NCBI GenBank assembly: GCA_905182985.1
Contig: CAJJDN010000152.1
Coordinates: forward strand, 101,604-165,603
Direction of reading: 5' to 3'
Source: Paramecium sonneborni
Taxonomy: Eukaryota > Ciliophora > Oligohymenophorea > Peniculida > Parameciidae
DNA length: 64,000 nucleotides
Of the stretch, positions 37,948 through 49,394 are shown in pieces. A program made the position numbers and the translations under genes. The notes beneath the pieces were generated by a model. The model searched no databases. It saw only the letters and a program-made list of their open reading frames with translations, and was not told the origin of the DNA. The number at the start of each line of letters is the position of its first letter. Within the stretch, counting starts at the first letter, position 1.

Positions 37948-38845
37948 TCATAATGTTTTTTATTTTTTATTACTTAAAGCCATAACTCCTAAAGCAGTGG
38001 ATGCTAATGCCAATAAAGACATGGAAGATACAACTGTAAAAGCTTTTTTATAGATTCTTCGAGATGATTTCGAAAAATACATCTAAATAATAATACAAAT
38101 GATGGATCCAATCAATAAAGTTTTTGTGTTGCTAGATAATCTAATAATATATTAACAAATAATAATAATACTTTCGTAAATTAAGTTTATGATTTTCCTT
38201 ATGAACAATTGGTTTATGCATAAGCAAAGAGATAACATGTAATAATGTTTGTGAGTTATTTTTTCTTTTTTTTTGTGTATATTATTCATAATCTGAATAT
38301 CTATCCCAATGTTCAACTTTAAGTGGTTGTTGTATGATTTATTGATGTAATTATTTATCCTAATTATCTTAGAGTTCATCTTCTTTAATGTAGTTTTCTA
38401 TTAATTCTTTTTTTATTGGTTCTGGAAATAAATTAATAGTTCCTTTTCTAAGAATAGCTTCTTTTAAATTAGGATTGATATCTTCAAATGATTCTATTAT
38501 TTCTTCAGGGGTTTTTTTAATTAGAAATGGACTTAAAAATACTCTAACATGTCTCTTAATAGTTTCAAAGTACCAAATATCACATAGTATATCAAATAAT
38601 GATCTTTCTAATAAAATCTTTCTAAGTTTATTAGAAATATTGTTTAGGAATCCTTATCTCTTAATTCTAATCCATCTAATTTTTAAGATAACAGTTATAG
38701 AACAAATAGTTAAAGCAATAATGGCAGTAAACTTAAGTGATATGAAAGTAAACCAAATGAATGTTAAACAACTGAATAGAAGGAGAACAAAAAGAATTTC
38801 TATATTTTTTAGATCAACTAATGTGATTTGTTTATATTTGATCAT
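37948..38845 (-). CDS. Multi-pass membrane protein, unknown
   Basis: About 288 residues with one 31-nt intron (GTATTATTATT...TTATTAG) near 38140-38170. Two TM helices near the N-terminus (LFVLLLFSCLTFIWFTFISL; FTAIIALTICSITVIL), a cytosolic middle of about 150 residues with acidic and Gln-rich parts (PEEIIESFEDINPN), and two C-terminal TM helices (LLIGSIICIIIQMYF; VVSSMSLLALASTALGVMAL) ending SNKKQKTL. The unspliced frame is also open, but splicing yields the much more membrane-like C-terminus. The hairpin pairs at both ends suggest an ER or mitochondrial shaping protein. Unproven. Confidence 0.7.
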
Positions 38846-38900
38846 AAAGAAAATAAAGTAATGAAAATTTGTGAATTTAATTATGATAATAGATGATGAT

Positions 38901-40003
<1,103 letters not shown>

Positions 40004-40083
40004 ATATTATATTTTAAAATTTAAATCAATATAATCAGATGCAATAATAATACTAATCAAATAAGTTAACTATTGTTGAAGAC

Positions 40084-40928
40084 ATGCTTTGGAAATACAT
40101 CTCTCCAGACCTTTTTATTAGTGGTTCAGAATTAATAAACTTTGATTCCTAATTTATATGTTACACATTAATAGAATTCAATCAAGAAGGATAAGAAATT
40201 ACATAATCTATAGATACATTTAAAACTATTGTTTTATTTGAGAATTTTTATTCTATTCCTCTTGGATTATTAAGTGCTCTAAAAACTATGATGAAAGGAG
40301 AATAAGCATTTTTTGAGATTAGTGAAGTTTATGCTTTAACTTAAAAAGAAATAGATATTTATACAGACAATATGATACCTTTAAAAATGTAAAAAAAATT
40401 ATACTGGTTATTAAAAATAGAAAATGTATTTGAGTATAAGGATATTCATAATTTTAACTAGTAATAATTAGAATTCTATATTGAAGATGTGAGAAAGTAT
40501 GCTGGGATGATATTTCAAAAATAACATTATATTTAAGCTATATCTATATATTAATTGATTTCCAGATTAAAAATGTAAGATAAGAATTAAGAATTTTGGA
40601 AGAAGATTTCAAAGGAAATAAGTAAATCATTTTCAAATAGAGCAGTTTGTTATATAAAATTAAAAGAATGGTGTATGGCTGATTAGATGTGTGATGAGGC
40701 TTTAAACTTCGATAATGAAAATGAAAAAGGTAGGGTATCAAAAGTAAAATAGCATTAATGATAAAAGGGAGAGCAAATTATGAATTAAATGATTACGAAT
40801 CAGCTCTTTAATTGTTTAATTCAATTATGATCTAATTTCCTAAATCAGAGAATAAAAAAGAAATTTAGTAGTATATTTAGAATTGTCAGAAGAAACTTAC
40901 AGTAAGTAAGGATATGTTTGTTGATTGA
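40084..40928 (+). CDS. TPR protein with degenerate FKBP-like domain
   Basis: About 272 residues with one 23-nt intron near 40730. The N-terminal 90 residues follow the FKBP fold: FICYTLIEFNQEGQEITQS, then LGLLSALKTMMKGEQAFFEI-EVYAL, equivalent to the VIxGxxxGLxxMxxGExxxxxIPPxxAYG segment. Aromatic residues of the peptidyl-prolyl isomerase pocket (YxxxL, DxxF, W, Y) are largely missing. The C-terminal half has three TPR-like helical pairs (KSFSNRAVCYIKLKEW; MIKGRANYELNDYESALQLF) and a final helix. The architecture matches FKBP4/5, FKBP8 and AIP co-chaperones that bind Hsp90. I infer a non-catalytic co-chaperone. Confidence 0.75.
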
Positions 40929-41064
40929 TGATGATGATATAATATAATAATATATTAAGTGATTTAATATTATATGATAGTTTGTTTAATCTAATTCATG
41001 TAAACAAAGATTGAATGACACTACATATATTAAATTTAATAATGTGTAATTAAATTAATAAATT

Positions 41065-42525
41065 ATGTATTTGATTTTGTCAGCATTAACAATTTGCTCT
41101 TACGCAATCGCTCCTCATGTGTTGACGTAAGGACCATTTACAGAAACAAAAGAGACTTTTTAATTCACATAACTATTAGATCATAGTGATCCAGCTAATA
41201 ATTAAACATGGCAATAGAGATATCATGTTTATTCTTAATATTACAATTCTACGAAAGGTGGAGTAATCTTATATATTTGTGGAGAATGGAATTGTTAAGG
41301 AGTAAGTGACAATTCATTTTCATTTTAATTGGCTAAAGAATTAGGTGCAATAGTAATAGCATTAGAACACAGATTCTATGGACAATCTTAACCATTTGGA
41401 GAAGATTCATGGAGTTTAGAAAATTTGGCTTATTTAAATGTTCATTAAGCTTTAGATGATCTTGCATATTTTATATTATAAATGAAGAGACTTCAATTAC
41501 ATAATATTGATTCTACATTACCTTGGTATGAAAGATATCTTACTTAGGTATGCAATTGGTGGATCATATCCAGGAGCTTTGTCAGCTTGGTTTAGATACA
41601 AGTATCCTCATTTAACTGTAGGAAATCTAGCTAGTAGTGGAGTCATTAATACAATACTAGACTTTTGGGAATTTGATGATTAAATTAGAAAAAGTACAAG
41701 CAAAAGTGGTGAATAGTAATATATTAAAATTATCTATCTAGATGTCCACTCTATTTATAATTATTGAATAGTTATGTAGATAAAAATTTAAAGAATTTCA
41801 ATACCAAATAAGCATTTAAAGAATCTTATAGATGTGGCAAAATGACAGATAACGAATTTAGATGGTTTTGGGTTGATACTATTGTTTAAATGGTCTAATA
41901 AGGAAAACGAACAAAGTTTTGTTAAACTCTTGAATCCTTACCCTCTATTGAGAGAATGGCTGAATATATTAGAGAAATTGCATTATCATAAGGAGATAGT
42001 TATAAATAATATGGTGCTTACTATTTACGAAATGAAACTATTGATGAAAACTCCTAACATCGTTAATGGTATTTCTAATGCTGCACTGAAGTTGCTTATT
42101 TATAAACACCTCCTTAAGTATATTCTATTAATTTATTTTAGAATAAAGATTCTTTAAGATCTTATGAATTAACTTTGGATTGGTGGAGAGAATGGTGTAA
42201 TGATGCATACTCTTAAGGAGAAGTTATTTGGCCTGATGTTAGAGTTACTGAAGCTTATTTTGGTGGATTAAACTTAAATGTTGATCATTTAATTATGACT
42301 AATGGAGGAGAAGATCCTTGGTAAAGAGCTTCCTTGACTAAAACTACCAAAGCTAATAGCAAAGTCATTACTTATTTAATTGATTGTGATGATTGTTCTC
42401 ATTGTGTTGATTTAAGAAGTCCAAGTGCTAATGATCCTCCTGTTTTGACATAAACTAGATAAACTATTAAGGATACATTTAAATAATGGCATAATTAATT
42501 TTGGAGTCAAATCATTATTGAGTGA
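41065..42525 (+). CDS. Serine carboxypeptidase, S28 family (prolyl carboxypeptidase-like)
   Basis: About 468 residues with two introns of about 22 and 26 nt. A signal peptide ([14 protein letters not shown]) precedes the S28 domain: [47 protein letters not shown], then the nucleophile [13 protein letters not shown] (Ser in GxSYxG). The other triad members are visible in NGGEDPWQRAS (Asp) and [10 protein letters not shown] (His). Pro-Xaa or dipeptidyl cleavage in lysosomes, food vacuoles or outside the cell is expected. Length is normal for the family. The intron at GTATGAAAGATATC lies just before the nucleophile. Confidence 0.95.
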
Positions 42526-42555
42526 ATAATTATTATTAAAGAAATATATATATAA

Positions 42556-44026
42556 TCAGTTATTATGGTTTTCATACCATTCACAAAATTTTAGGAGTTA
42601 AATGGCATTCATTTACTCAGCATAAAGCTTTATTTTAGGCAGGGTAAAGTTATCAACTAATAAGGACAGTTATTTTTCACAAAATGTTTTCATATCTGAA
42701 ATTAAATAATAATCGGCCATTTACAATAGTTATCTATAAAATTCAACCGATTGTTGAAATTGATCATATTATAATTCTCCTGTGTAAATGAAATATAAAA
42801 ATTATTCAAAAATTTATGCTGGACAATCATTAATTTAAACTTTTTATTATAGATTTTTATATTCCCATTCAAACATTTTATTAAACATTTCATAGCGAGA
42901 TAAAATAATTTTATGTGCATAAAATTACTTATCTTCTACAAGGAATATAATATCACTATATTTCTATTAATTGAAAAAGCCTTTAAAATATTGATTAATA
43001 GATATATTATTGAAGTAAAGGACAGAAATTTATGGGGGAGGATCTGTTTCAATAATGAAAAAGTCTTTAAAATAATGAGATCCACAAGATCCACCAAAAA
43101 TATATATAAGATTACCAATAGAAGTCATACTATGTCCAGCTCTAGCTTTATCAAATGATTCTTCATCTTATAGATCTATAATAGTCCATGCATTTTTAAT
43201 AGGATCATAACATTACAAATCTCCAAAACAAGTAGTTTATGGTCCACTGCCACCAAATAAGTAGATCTTATTATTAATAGTAGTCATGCACATTCCAGCT
43301 CTAGCACTTGGAGATTAGAGAGGTTTTAATTCAATCCATTTATTGGTAGTCACATCATAACAAAATAAATCATTAAGTCTTTTTGAGCCATCCCAACCTC
43401 CGAAAATAAATAATTTATTTTAACAAACAGAAGAACAATGATTAGCTCTAGGTGGAGGTCTTTAATTATCAACTGTTTAAATTAGTTTCCACATATTAGT
43501 TTTAGTATTGAAACTATGTAAATCATTTAAATAATCTTTGCCATCTCCTCCTCTGAATATATATATCAATTAACCAATTAAATCAGCACTATGCATATTA
43601 CATGGACCAGGTACCTTAAATTAAATTAAGCATTTTTACTTCTCCCATTGTATTTACAAGTGTCCAATTCAAACTATCCAAATCTAATACGTAAACATCC
43701 TTACTGGCATATGTTCCACTTCCTAACCAACCACCAATCACATACATTTTATTTTCTACTAAAGTTGCTGTGTGCCCATTTCTACTCTCTGGAATCTTAC
43801 CATTTGCTTTACATTTTGTCCAAATACCATCTTTATATATATGGATATCATTATGATTCTTTTTAGAATCATATCCTCCAAATATGAATATCTAATTCTT
43901 ATAATGTATAGAAGTATGATTTTTTATAGCAGGACATTAACTAGCATTTTTTCTAATTATCTTAAATATTGGTCTATCCTATTAAAAACAATGCGGTGAT
44001 TAACTATTACCGTCATTCTAAAACAT
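42556..44026 (-). CDS. Kelch-repeat protein with C-terminal BTB domain
   Basis: About 490 residues, no intron needed. N-terminal kelch propeller: repeats with the double-Gly signature IFIFGGYDSK, MYVIGGWLGSG, IYIFGGSCGS, spaced about 50-60 residues and each with a conserved Trp/Tyr. The C-terminal 160 residues are a BTB/POZ domain (KYSDIIFLVEDKQFYAHKI...SRYEMFNKMFEW; FEQFLYFIYTGEL) followed by a helical BACK-like stretch. The order kelch then BTB is opposite to animal KLHL proteins and similar to LZTR1-like and protist proteins. A role as Cullin-3 substrate adaptor is inferred from the family. It converges on the S28 peptidase with 30 bp between stops. Confidence 0.92.
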
Positions 44027-44066
44027 TTATTATTATATATAATTTATTAATTATTTACAAAAATAT

Positions 44067-45709
44067 TCATTGTTTTTTTATTTATTTCGACTTAATTTTT
44101 ATATCTCCTTCTGATCTATCTCCTTTTTTCTTATTTTTATTCTCTCCTCCTTATTTATTAACACCACTTTCTTATAAATTCTTAAAAAATGTGCTAGTCT
44201 TATCAAATTTAACACTCTCCTTATTTTTTTATTATTTAATAAAACTCATCTATTTCTTTCCTTATTAATGTTGATTGTACATAAACTTAGTTTCTCCTCT
44301 ACTTTCTAACTTCTTAACTAATCCACTTCTTTTCTTTTCTCTCTCTCTATTTCTTTTTCTCTATTTAGCCATTCTCCTACTTTTCTTATTTAATTAATGA
44401 TCAGCTTCCTCTTTTGATAAAAATCCTGTCTTTTTTATTTTCTCTACATCTTCCATTTATTCTCCTCTTCCTGTTATTGGCACTTTCTCTTCTCTTTATA
44501 CTACATTATTATCCAAAACCTAAACTTCTGCCTATTTTACATATCCTCTTGGTTCGAAATTCAAATTAGTTAAAGAATCTAATTTATAGCATAATTCTCT
44601 AAACTATTCGAATAATTCTTATTTTAATTTCTATTCACTAGTATTTGTAGGTAATCCTAAAGCTTATTTAAATTATCTTTCATATAATTCAGCTAAACCA
44701 AATTATGATTTGTTTGTATCTACTTAATCAATTGGTTTCTCAAGAGTATTCAAATTTATCTAAACTTTCTATCTGTCATCAAAAAGTTCATCTTAAACTC
44801 TCTTTCTATTATATAATCGATTAATTAATTTACTTTATCATTTCTATTAATTTATTTTATTACTCTGGAGTTGTCTCTTCTAATATTTTTCTATTCACAT
44901 CAAAATCTAAATCCTAATCAATTAATGAATTTAATGGTCTTTATCTACCCTATACTTCACCTACTAATTACCAATCCTTTTTTTTCAATCTCTATTCTTC
45001 TAAATTTTTTATTTCCTCATCTTCATCTTCACCTACTTCATTATTTTCCTACTCTAATTCCTCCTCTCTCATATCATCAAATACAGAATCCTCCCTATAA
45101 TTATATCTAATTAATTCCTTACCCATCATTGTTTGCTTCTTCATTTAATTATTCATTTTATTCATCTTCTTCTTCTCCTTCATTCTCTTCCTCATCTAAA
45201 TCTATTTTACCCATCTTTCCATCATCATAATCTTACATATATTTCTCAAACTCATCAAAATCATCTTTTTATTTCTACTTCTTCTCAAATCTAAAGTTTC
45301 CTCCTTCTTCATCATATTCTTATTCTATTTCTTATTCTTCTCCTTCTTCTTCATTTCCATCTCCTTCATTATATTCCTATTATTCATCTTACTCAACCCC
45401 ATCTTCATTTTCATCTTACACTTATTATTATTCCTACTACTCTTCTGTTTAATCATCTTCTCCTTACTCTTCTACTACTTAACCTGCTATCTTTGCTGCT
45501 CTCTCTTCTATTTATTTTAACTTTTTAACGCTCTTTTGATTTAGATTCTCTATTGCTCTCGCAATTTAAGTCCACATTTATTCTTCATCATTTAATAGTA
45601 ATAGAGGTTAATTCAATGATTAATCCATCAACTATTTTATTAATGGCATAGCATCAAAGTCTTTTCTTAAGATCAATCCTATCTAAGACTTTAACTTAAG
45701 ACCTTACAT
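44067..45709 (-). CDS. MPP10: Mpp10, U3 snoRNP component for 18S rRNA processing
   Basis: About 525 residues with two 28-nt introns. N-terminal block LLLLNDEEQMWTQIARAIENL matches the conserved DExQxW region of Mpp10. A long Glu/Asp/Gln-rich middle (about 180 residues) follows. Then comes the family core KDWQLVGEVQGRQRPLNSLI, ILEETTPEQQNKLIEMIKKR, FGLAELYERQFKQ and CYKLDSLTNF, and a basic Lys/Arg tail. It acts in the nucleolus in the small-subunit processome with Imp3/Imp4. The start is uncertain: 45709 (MQGLKLKS) or 45649 (MPLIKQL). The longer form overlaps the upstream candidate gene. Despite extreme composition, the core makes the identification strong. Confidence 0.9.
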
Positions 45710-46071
45710 TAAATTATAAAATTATATTATATATTTTTCTTTTAAATAAAACAAATTCTTAATACTTACCTCTGTTTTTTGTTATCCTATTATTCTGTCC
45801 AAAATTTTATTTCATTATTATTACAATATCTTTTCTTTTTCAAGTTATTTTTAATTTTTTCATACCACTTCATTTATAAATCATATTATGTATCTTAATA
45901 TTTAAAATTCATATAAATTAATAGGCTTTTAATATTTCTCCTATAAAGCTAAAATTTAGTATAAATATTTAAAATATTAATAGTTTTAGACATAAAAAGC
46001 CTATATACCTATTAATCAGAAATAAACTCTAATTTAACTGTGTTATTTCTACCTTATCTTGGATTCATCAT
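45654..46071 (-). CDS. Possible small LYR-motif protein
   Basis: A minus-strand frame from ATG 46071 (MMNPRQGRNNTVKLEFIS) runs about 125 residues with one 31-nt GTAAGT intron. It contains QLYRRNIKSLLIY, an LYR-like helix, followed by charged helices (MKWYEKIKNNLKKKRY). Its end overlaps the longer Mpp10 start in another frame, so either Mpp10 starts at 45649 or this frame is spurious. An internal intron before QLYRR is possible. Confidence 0.4.
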
Positions 46072-46658
46072 TTAAAAATCGACTTGGCCATCCTTTTGTT
46101 GATAAATTCAATTAACTAATAGTTTTCTACTTTCATATATAAAATAAATTGATTTTGATCGCAAATTATGGATAGAAAATGCTTGCACTTGATTATGCGA
46201 AATATATTTAGGTGTTTGAATTTAAATAATTTAAGTGTTTGAATTTAAGTATAAAATGATATAAGAAATTAGATTGATTTCATTAATTTCAAGGGAAAAA
46301 TAATATATAGAAGCTAAGGAAATGGATTGGGTAGCTTTGTAGATTTGGTATACATTTCTGTAGGTAAAATTATTAGAATGCAAAAAAATTAGATTTATTG
46401 AAAATAAATTAATTTTTTTGATTTATATTTCTTATTAAATTTTAAAAGATTCTATTTAATGTGATTTCTACTTATATAATTAATATAAGTTTATGACTAT
46501 GATTACATAATTTTAAATGAAATCAATTATAATTATGAATAAATAGATAAAGGAGTGAGATAATATTTAAAGAGATTTAAGACTGACGTGTATATGGAAA
46601 TAATGTATTAAAATGAGATAAGACTACATGAGAATAAAATTGGAATAATATAATTTTG
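46072..46658. other. AT-rich intergenic region
   Basis: 587 bp between two minus-strand genes. It contains a short imperfect direct repeat (GTGTTTGAATTTAA twice near 46212-46255). I see no credible gene. Confidence 0.5.
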
Positions 46659-47378
46659 TCATAATAGTCTTTTTTTTCCGCAAGAACCACAGTACTTATG
46701 GTTATTAGCGAATTTGTTACCACAATTAGTACAGAATACATTTCTCTAAAATTTATTGCCACTACTCATGCGAAAACATAGTTAGATATGTTTATCAGCT
46801 GCTTTTTATTCAAATGTTTTCTAACAAGAAGGACACTTAACGATGGGTACAGAGCGAGATAGCAAATTTTCTGGACGCTATTTGATTTTAGGTAAAAAGG
46901 TAGGTTAACTTGATGATAGTTCTTAGAGTAAGGTTTCATCAGCTTCTTCTTCTTCATTGATAGATGCGATAACTTGATATTTATCTAACGCTTTTGGTCT
47001 AGCAATACATTTTAAAGCATGAATTTAAGGATTTCTTAATTTCTTATGACAATAAGGACAGGGCTAAATAGCTGGTTAAGTTAAAGGTATAAATGTTTTT
47101 TATTTATTGGATTTTTTGAGAAAAGGATGATCAGCAGTACAACTACGTAAATGAAGTGCAAGTTTTCCTTGAAAGAATTGTCGTTTACAAAATTTACACT
47201 ATTCTTTAGGTATAACATCGATTTGTTTATCAATAGGAGTAAATGGTCTTTCAATTTATTCATCTAATTGTTCTTTATCAAATGAATTATTTAAGGCCTA
47301 GATGGTTGATTTAGAAATAGCATCTTCATCAAAGAACTCATTGTCTTTGAGATCTGTAGGCAATGATAATTTGTTCAT
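46659..47378 (-). CDS. C2HC zinc-finger protein (ZC2HC1-like) with C-terminal zinc ribbon
   Basis: A 239-residue intronless frame. Three zf-C2HC units: CKFCKRQFFQGKLALHLRSC, CPYCHKKLRNPQIHALKC and CPSCQKTFEQKAADKHIQLC, each Cx2C-x(9-12)-Hx(3-5)C. The C-terminus adds a four-Cys ribbon, CTNCGNKFANNHKYCGSCGKK. The linkers are acidic or Gln-rich. This is the ZC2HC1/RNF151-like nucleic-acid or protein-binding family, several members of which are linked to cilia and sperm; that link is family knowledge only. All zinc ligands are intact. It shares a 21-bp divergent intergenic space with HflX. Confidence 0.92.
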
Positions 47379-47399
47379 ATAAATTATAAATATATAAAT

Positions 47400-49315
47400 A
47401 TGCTTATAAGAAGATTAAGCAATGCACTGTTTAAGTAAAGATTTTCAAAAGAAATAGAATCTTAACATGTTTAGAGAATAAATGCTCCATTTGGATTTAC
47501 ATAGGTAAATTGTTTGGTTCTCCATCCAGTATTTTATCCAAATAAGGGTCCAGAATTAGAATTATATTTGGCAGAGGAAGCAGTAGGATTATCAAAATCA
47601 TTAAATTGGACACTTGAGAAGGGACCTTTTTGGAGAGAGGAATATACATAGAATATACGTAGAAGTTAAGGAAGGAATCCGATATAAGCAAAAGTAGAGA
47701 ATAAAGAAGATGAATTAAAAGCAGAAGGATGGGAACTTTCAGGTAAAGCACATTTAAGAAATGGGGAATATGTTTATATACCATTTCTATCAGGAACATA
47801 TGATGATGGTTAATTATTAGTAGATTTATCATCTGATGATAGTGGTGATGATTTAGGTCATGAATGGAGAAATAAAATCATTAGAAATTCTATTGCAAAA
47901 TCATCTTTAGTTAAAGTAAAGAGAATTCATTCTTCAACTTTTTTTACAAAAGGGAAAGGTGAACATATATATGATAAAAAGGTAAATGCAGTATTTATAA
48001 ATCATGAATTAACTCCATTATAAACAAGAAATTTAGAGAAGGTATGGACATAATATGCAAAAGGAGAAATGGCAACATTTAGAAGAAGTGAGAATCCTGA
48101 TGATAGTGATATAGCAACAGATGCTGAAACAGATATAGAATATGAAGATGCATATGTAAAAGTATTTGATAGATTTACAATGATATTATAAATATTTGCA
48201 AAGAGATCTACATAAGGAGTAGCTAGATAATAAATAGAATTATCATTTTTAAAATTTGCAAAAACTAAATTAGTAAGAAGTGGAAGTGCATTTGCATCTT
48301 TGTCATCAATATTTTTGGGAGATTTAATGATGGCAAAGGAAGTATTCTTAGAAGTTGTATCTGCAAAATAAAGAAGAGCTTTAGGAAAGATGAGTGGATC
48401 AGGAGAGAGTGAAATACAGATATAAAGAAGAAAGATAGATGAAAGAATTGCTAAAGTACGTAGATAAATTGAAGAAGAAGGATAATAGAGAGGGAAGTTG
48501 AAATAAAAGAAATTAATACATACAATTCCAAGAATAGCTTTGATTGGATATACGAATGCTGGTAAATCATAATTATTAAATTGTATATTATAAAAAGAAG
48601 TAGTTGAAAGTAAAGACCTATTATTTTAAACATTGAGTACGACATCTAAATAAATTCGATTAGCTTCTGGATAGAAAGCAATAATGTTAGATACAATAGG
48701 ATTTATAACAGATCTTCCGCATGATTTAGTAGAATCATTTAAATGTACATTAGAAGAGGTATCAGATGCTGATACTGTATTACACATAAGAGATATCTCT
48801 CATCCATGTTCAGAATAATAAAAATAAGTAGTACTTGATGTATTACATTAATTAGGATTTGATCAATAATTCTATAGTACTAAAATGGTATCATTTAAAT
48901 ATCTAATTTAGATTGAAGTTTGGAATAAGATTGATTTAATGAAAAACCCAATAGATTTTAATTATATTGAATAAGAGAATTATCCTATAGTTCCAATTAG
49001 TGCATTATACAATCAGAATATTAAGAAATTGTTATCAATTATGGAGGAGAAATCTAATATGATAATGAACAAACGAACATATAAATTGAAATATAATATT
49101 GATCATCATTCCCAGAGATTGAAATGGCTATTTGATAATGGTAATATATCAGGAATACATAATGAAATTCATATCAATCCTAAAAAGAAAGGAGATCCGA
49201 CATTTATTGAATTTGATGTCATTCTTGATTAAATCACTTTTAATAGATATGTTGCTACATTTACTCCAGAATAAAGAGTTAAAAAAATAAAAGAATGCCA
49301 CCTCCTAATTGGTGA
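47400..49315 (+). CDS. hflX: HflX-type GTPase (GTPBP6-like), probably mitochondrial
   Basis: About 620 residues. A basic N-terminus MLIRRLSNALFKQRFSKE looks like a mitochondrial targeting peptide. HflX N-domain: AVFINHELTPLQTRNLEKVW and VKVFDRFTMILQIFAKRSTQ, then the Gly-rich linker helix (GSGESEIQIQRRKIDERIA). G domain: G1 GYTNAGKSQ, G2 region TLSTTSKQIRL, G3 DTIGFITDLPHDLVESF, G4 NKID, G5 ISAL. HflX splits stalled ribosomes. A 24-nt intron precedes IEVWNKID. The end is taken at 49315 using a 26-nt intron that yields the tail MPPPNW; unspliced, the frame would run on into the convergent gene. Confidence 0.93.
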
Positions 49316-49394
49316 TTCGAATTTGTATATGATATTAATATTTTTATTATACTAATTGATTTTCATTGATTATCATAGATTGTCAATTAATTTT

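Noticed and set aside
37948..38082. Separate 44-residue membrane peptide
   Set aside because: A 31-nt intron joins it in frame to the upstream membrane protein, giving two C-terminal TM helices.
38475..38861. Plus-strand open frame of 128 codons
   Set aside because: It is antisense to a well-supported minus-strand membrane protein gene whose frame and intron give clear TM helices.
43648..44268. Overlapping plus-strand open frames rich in Phe/Leu/Tyr
   Set aside because: They are complements of the kelch-BTB and Mpp10 genes; the apparent hydrophobicity comes from reading Lys/Asn/Glu codons backwards.
44871..45110. Plus-strand hydrophobic frame
   Set aside because: Antisense shadow of the acidic and basic segments of Mpp10.
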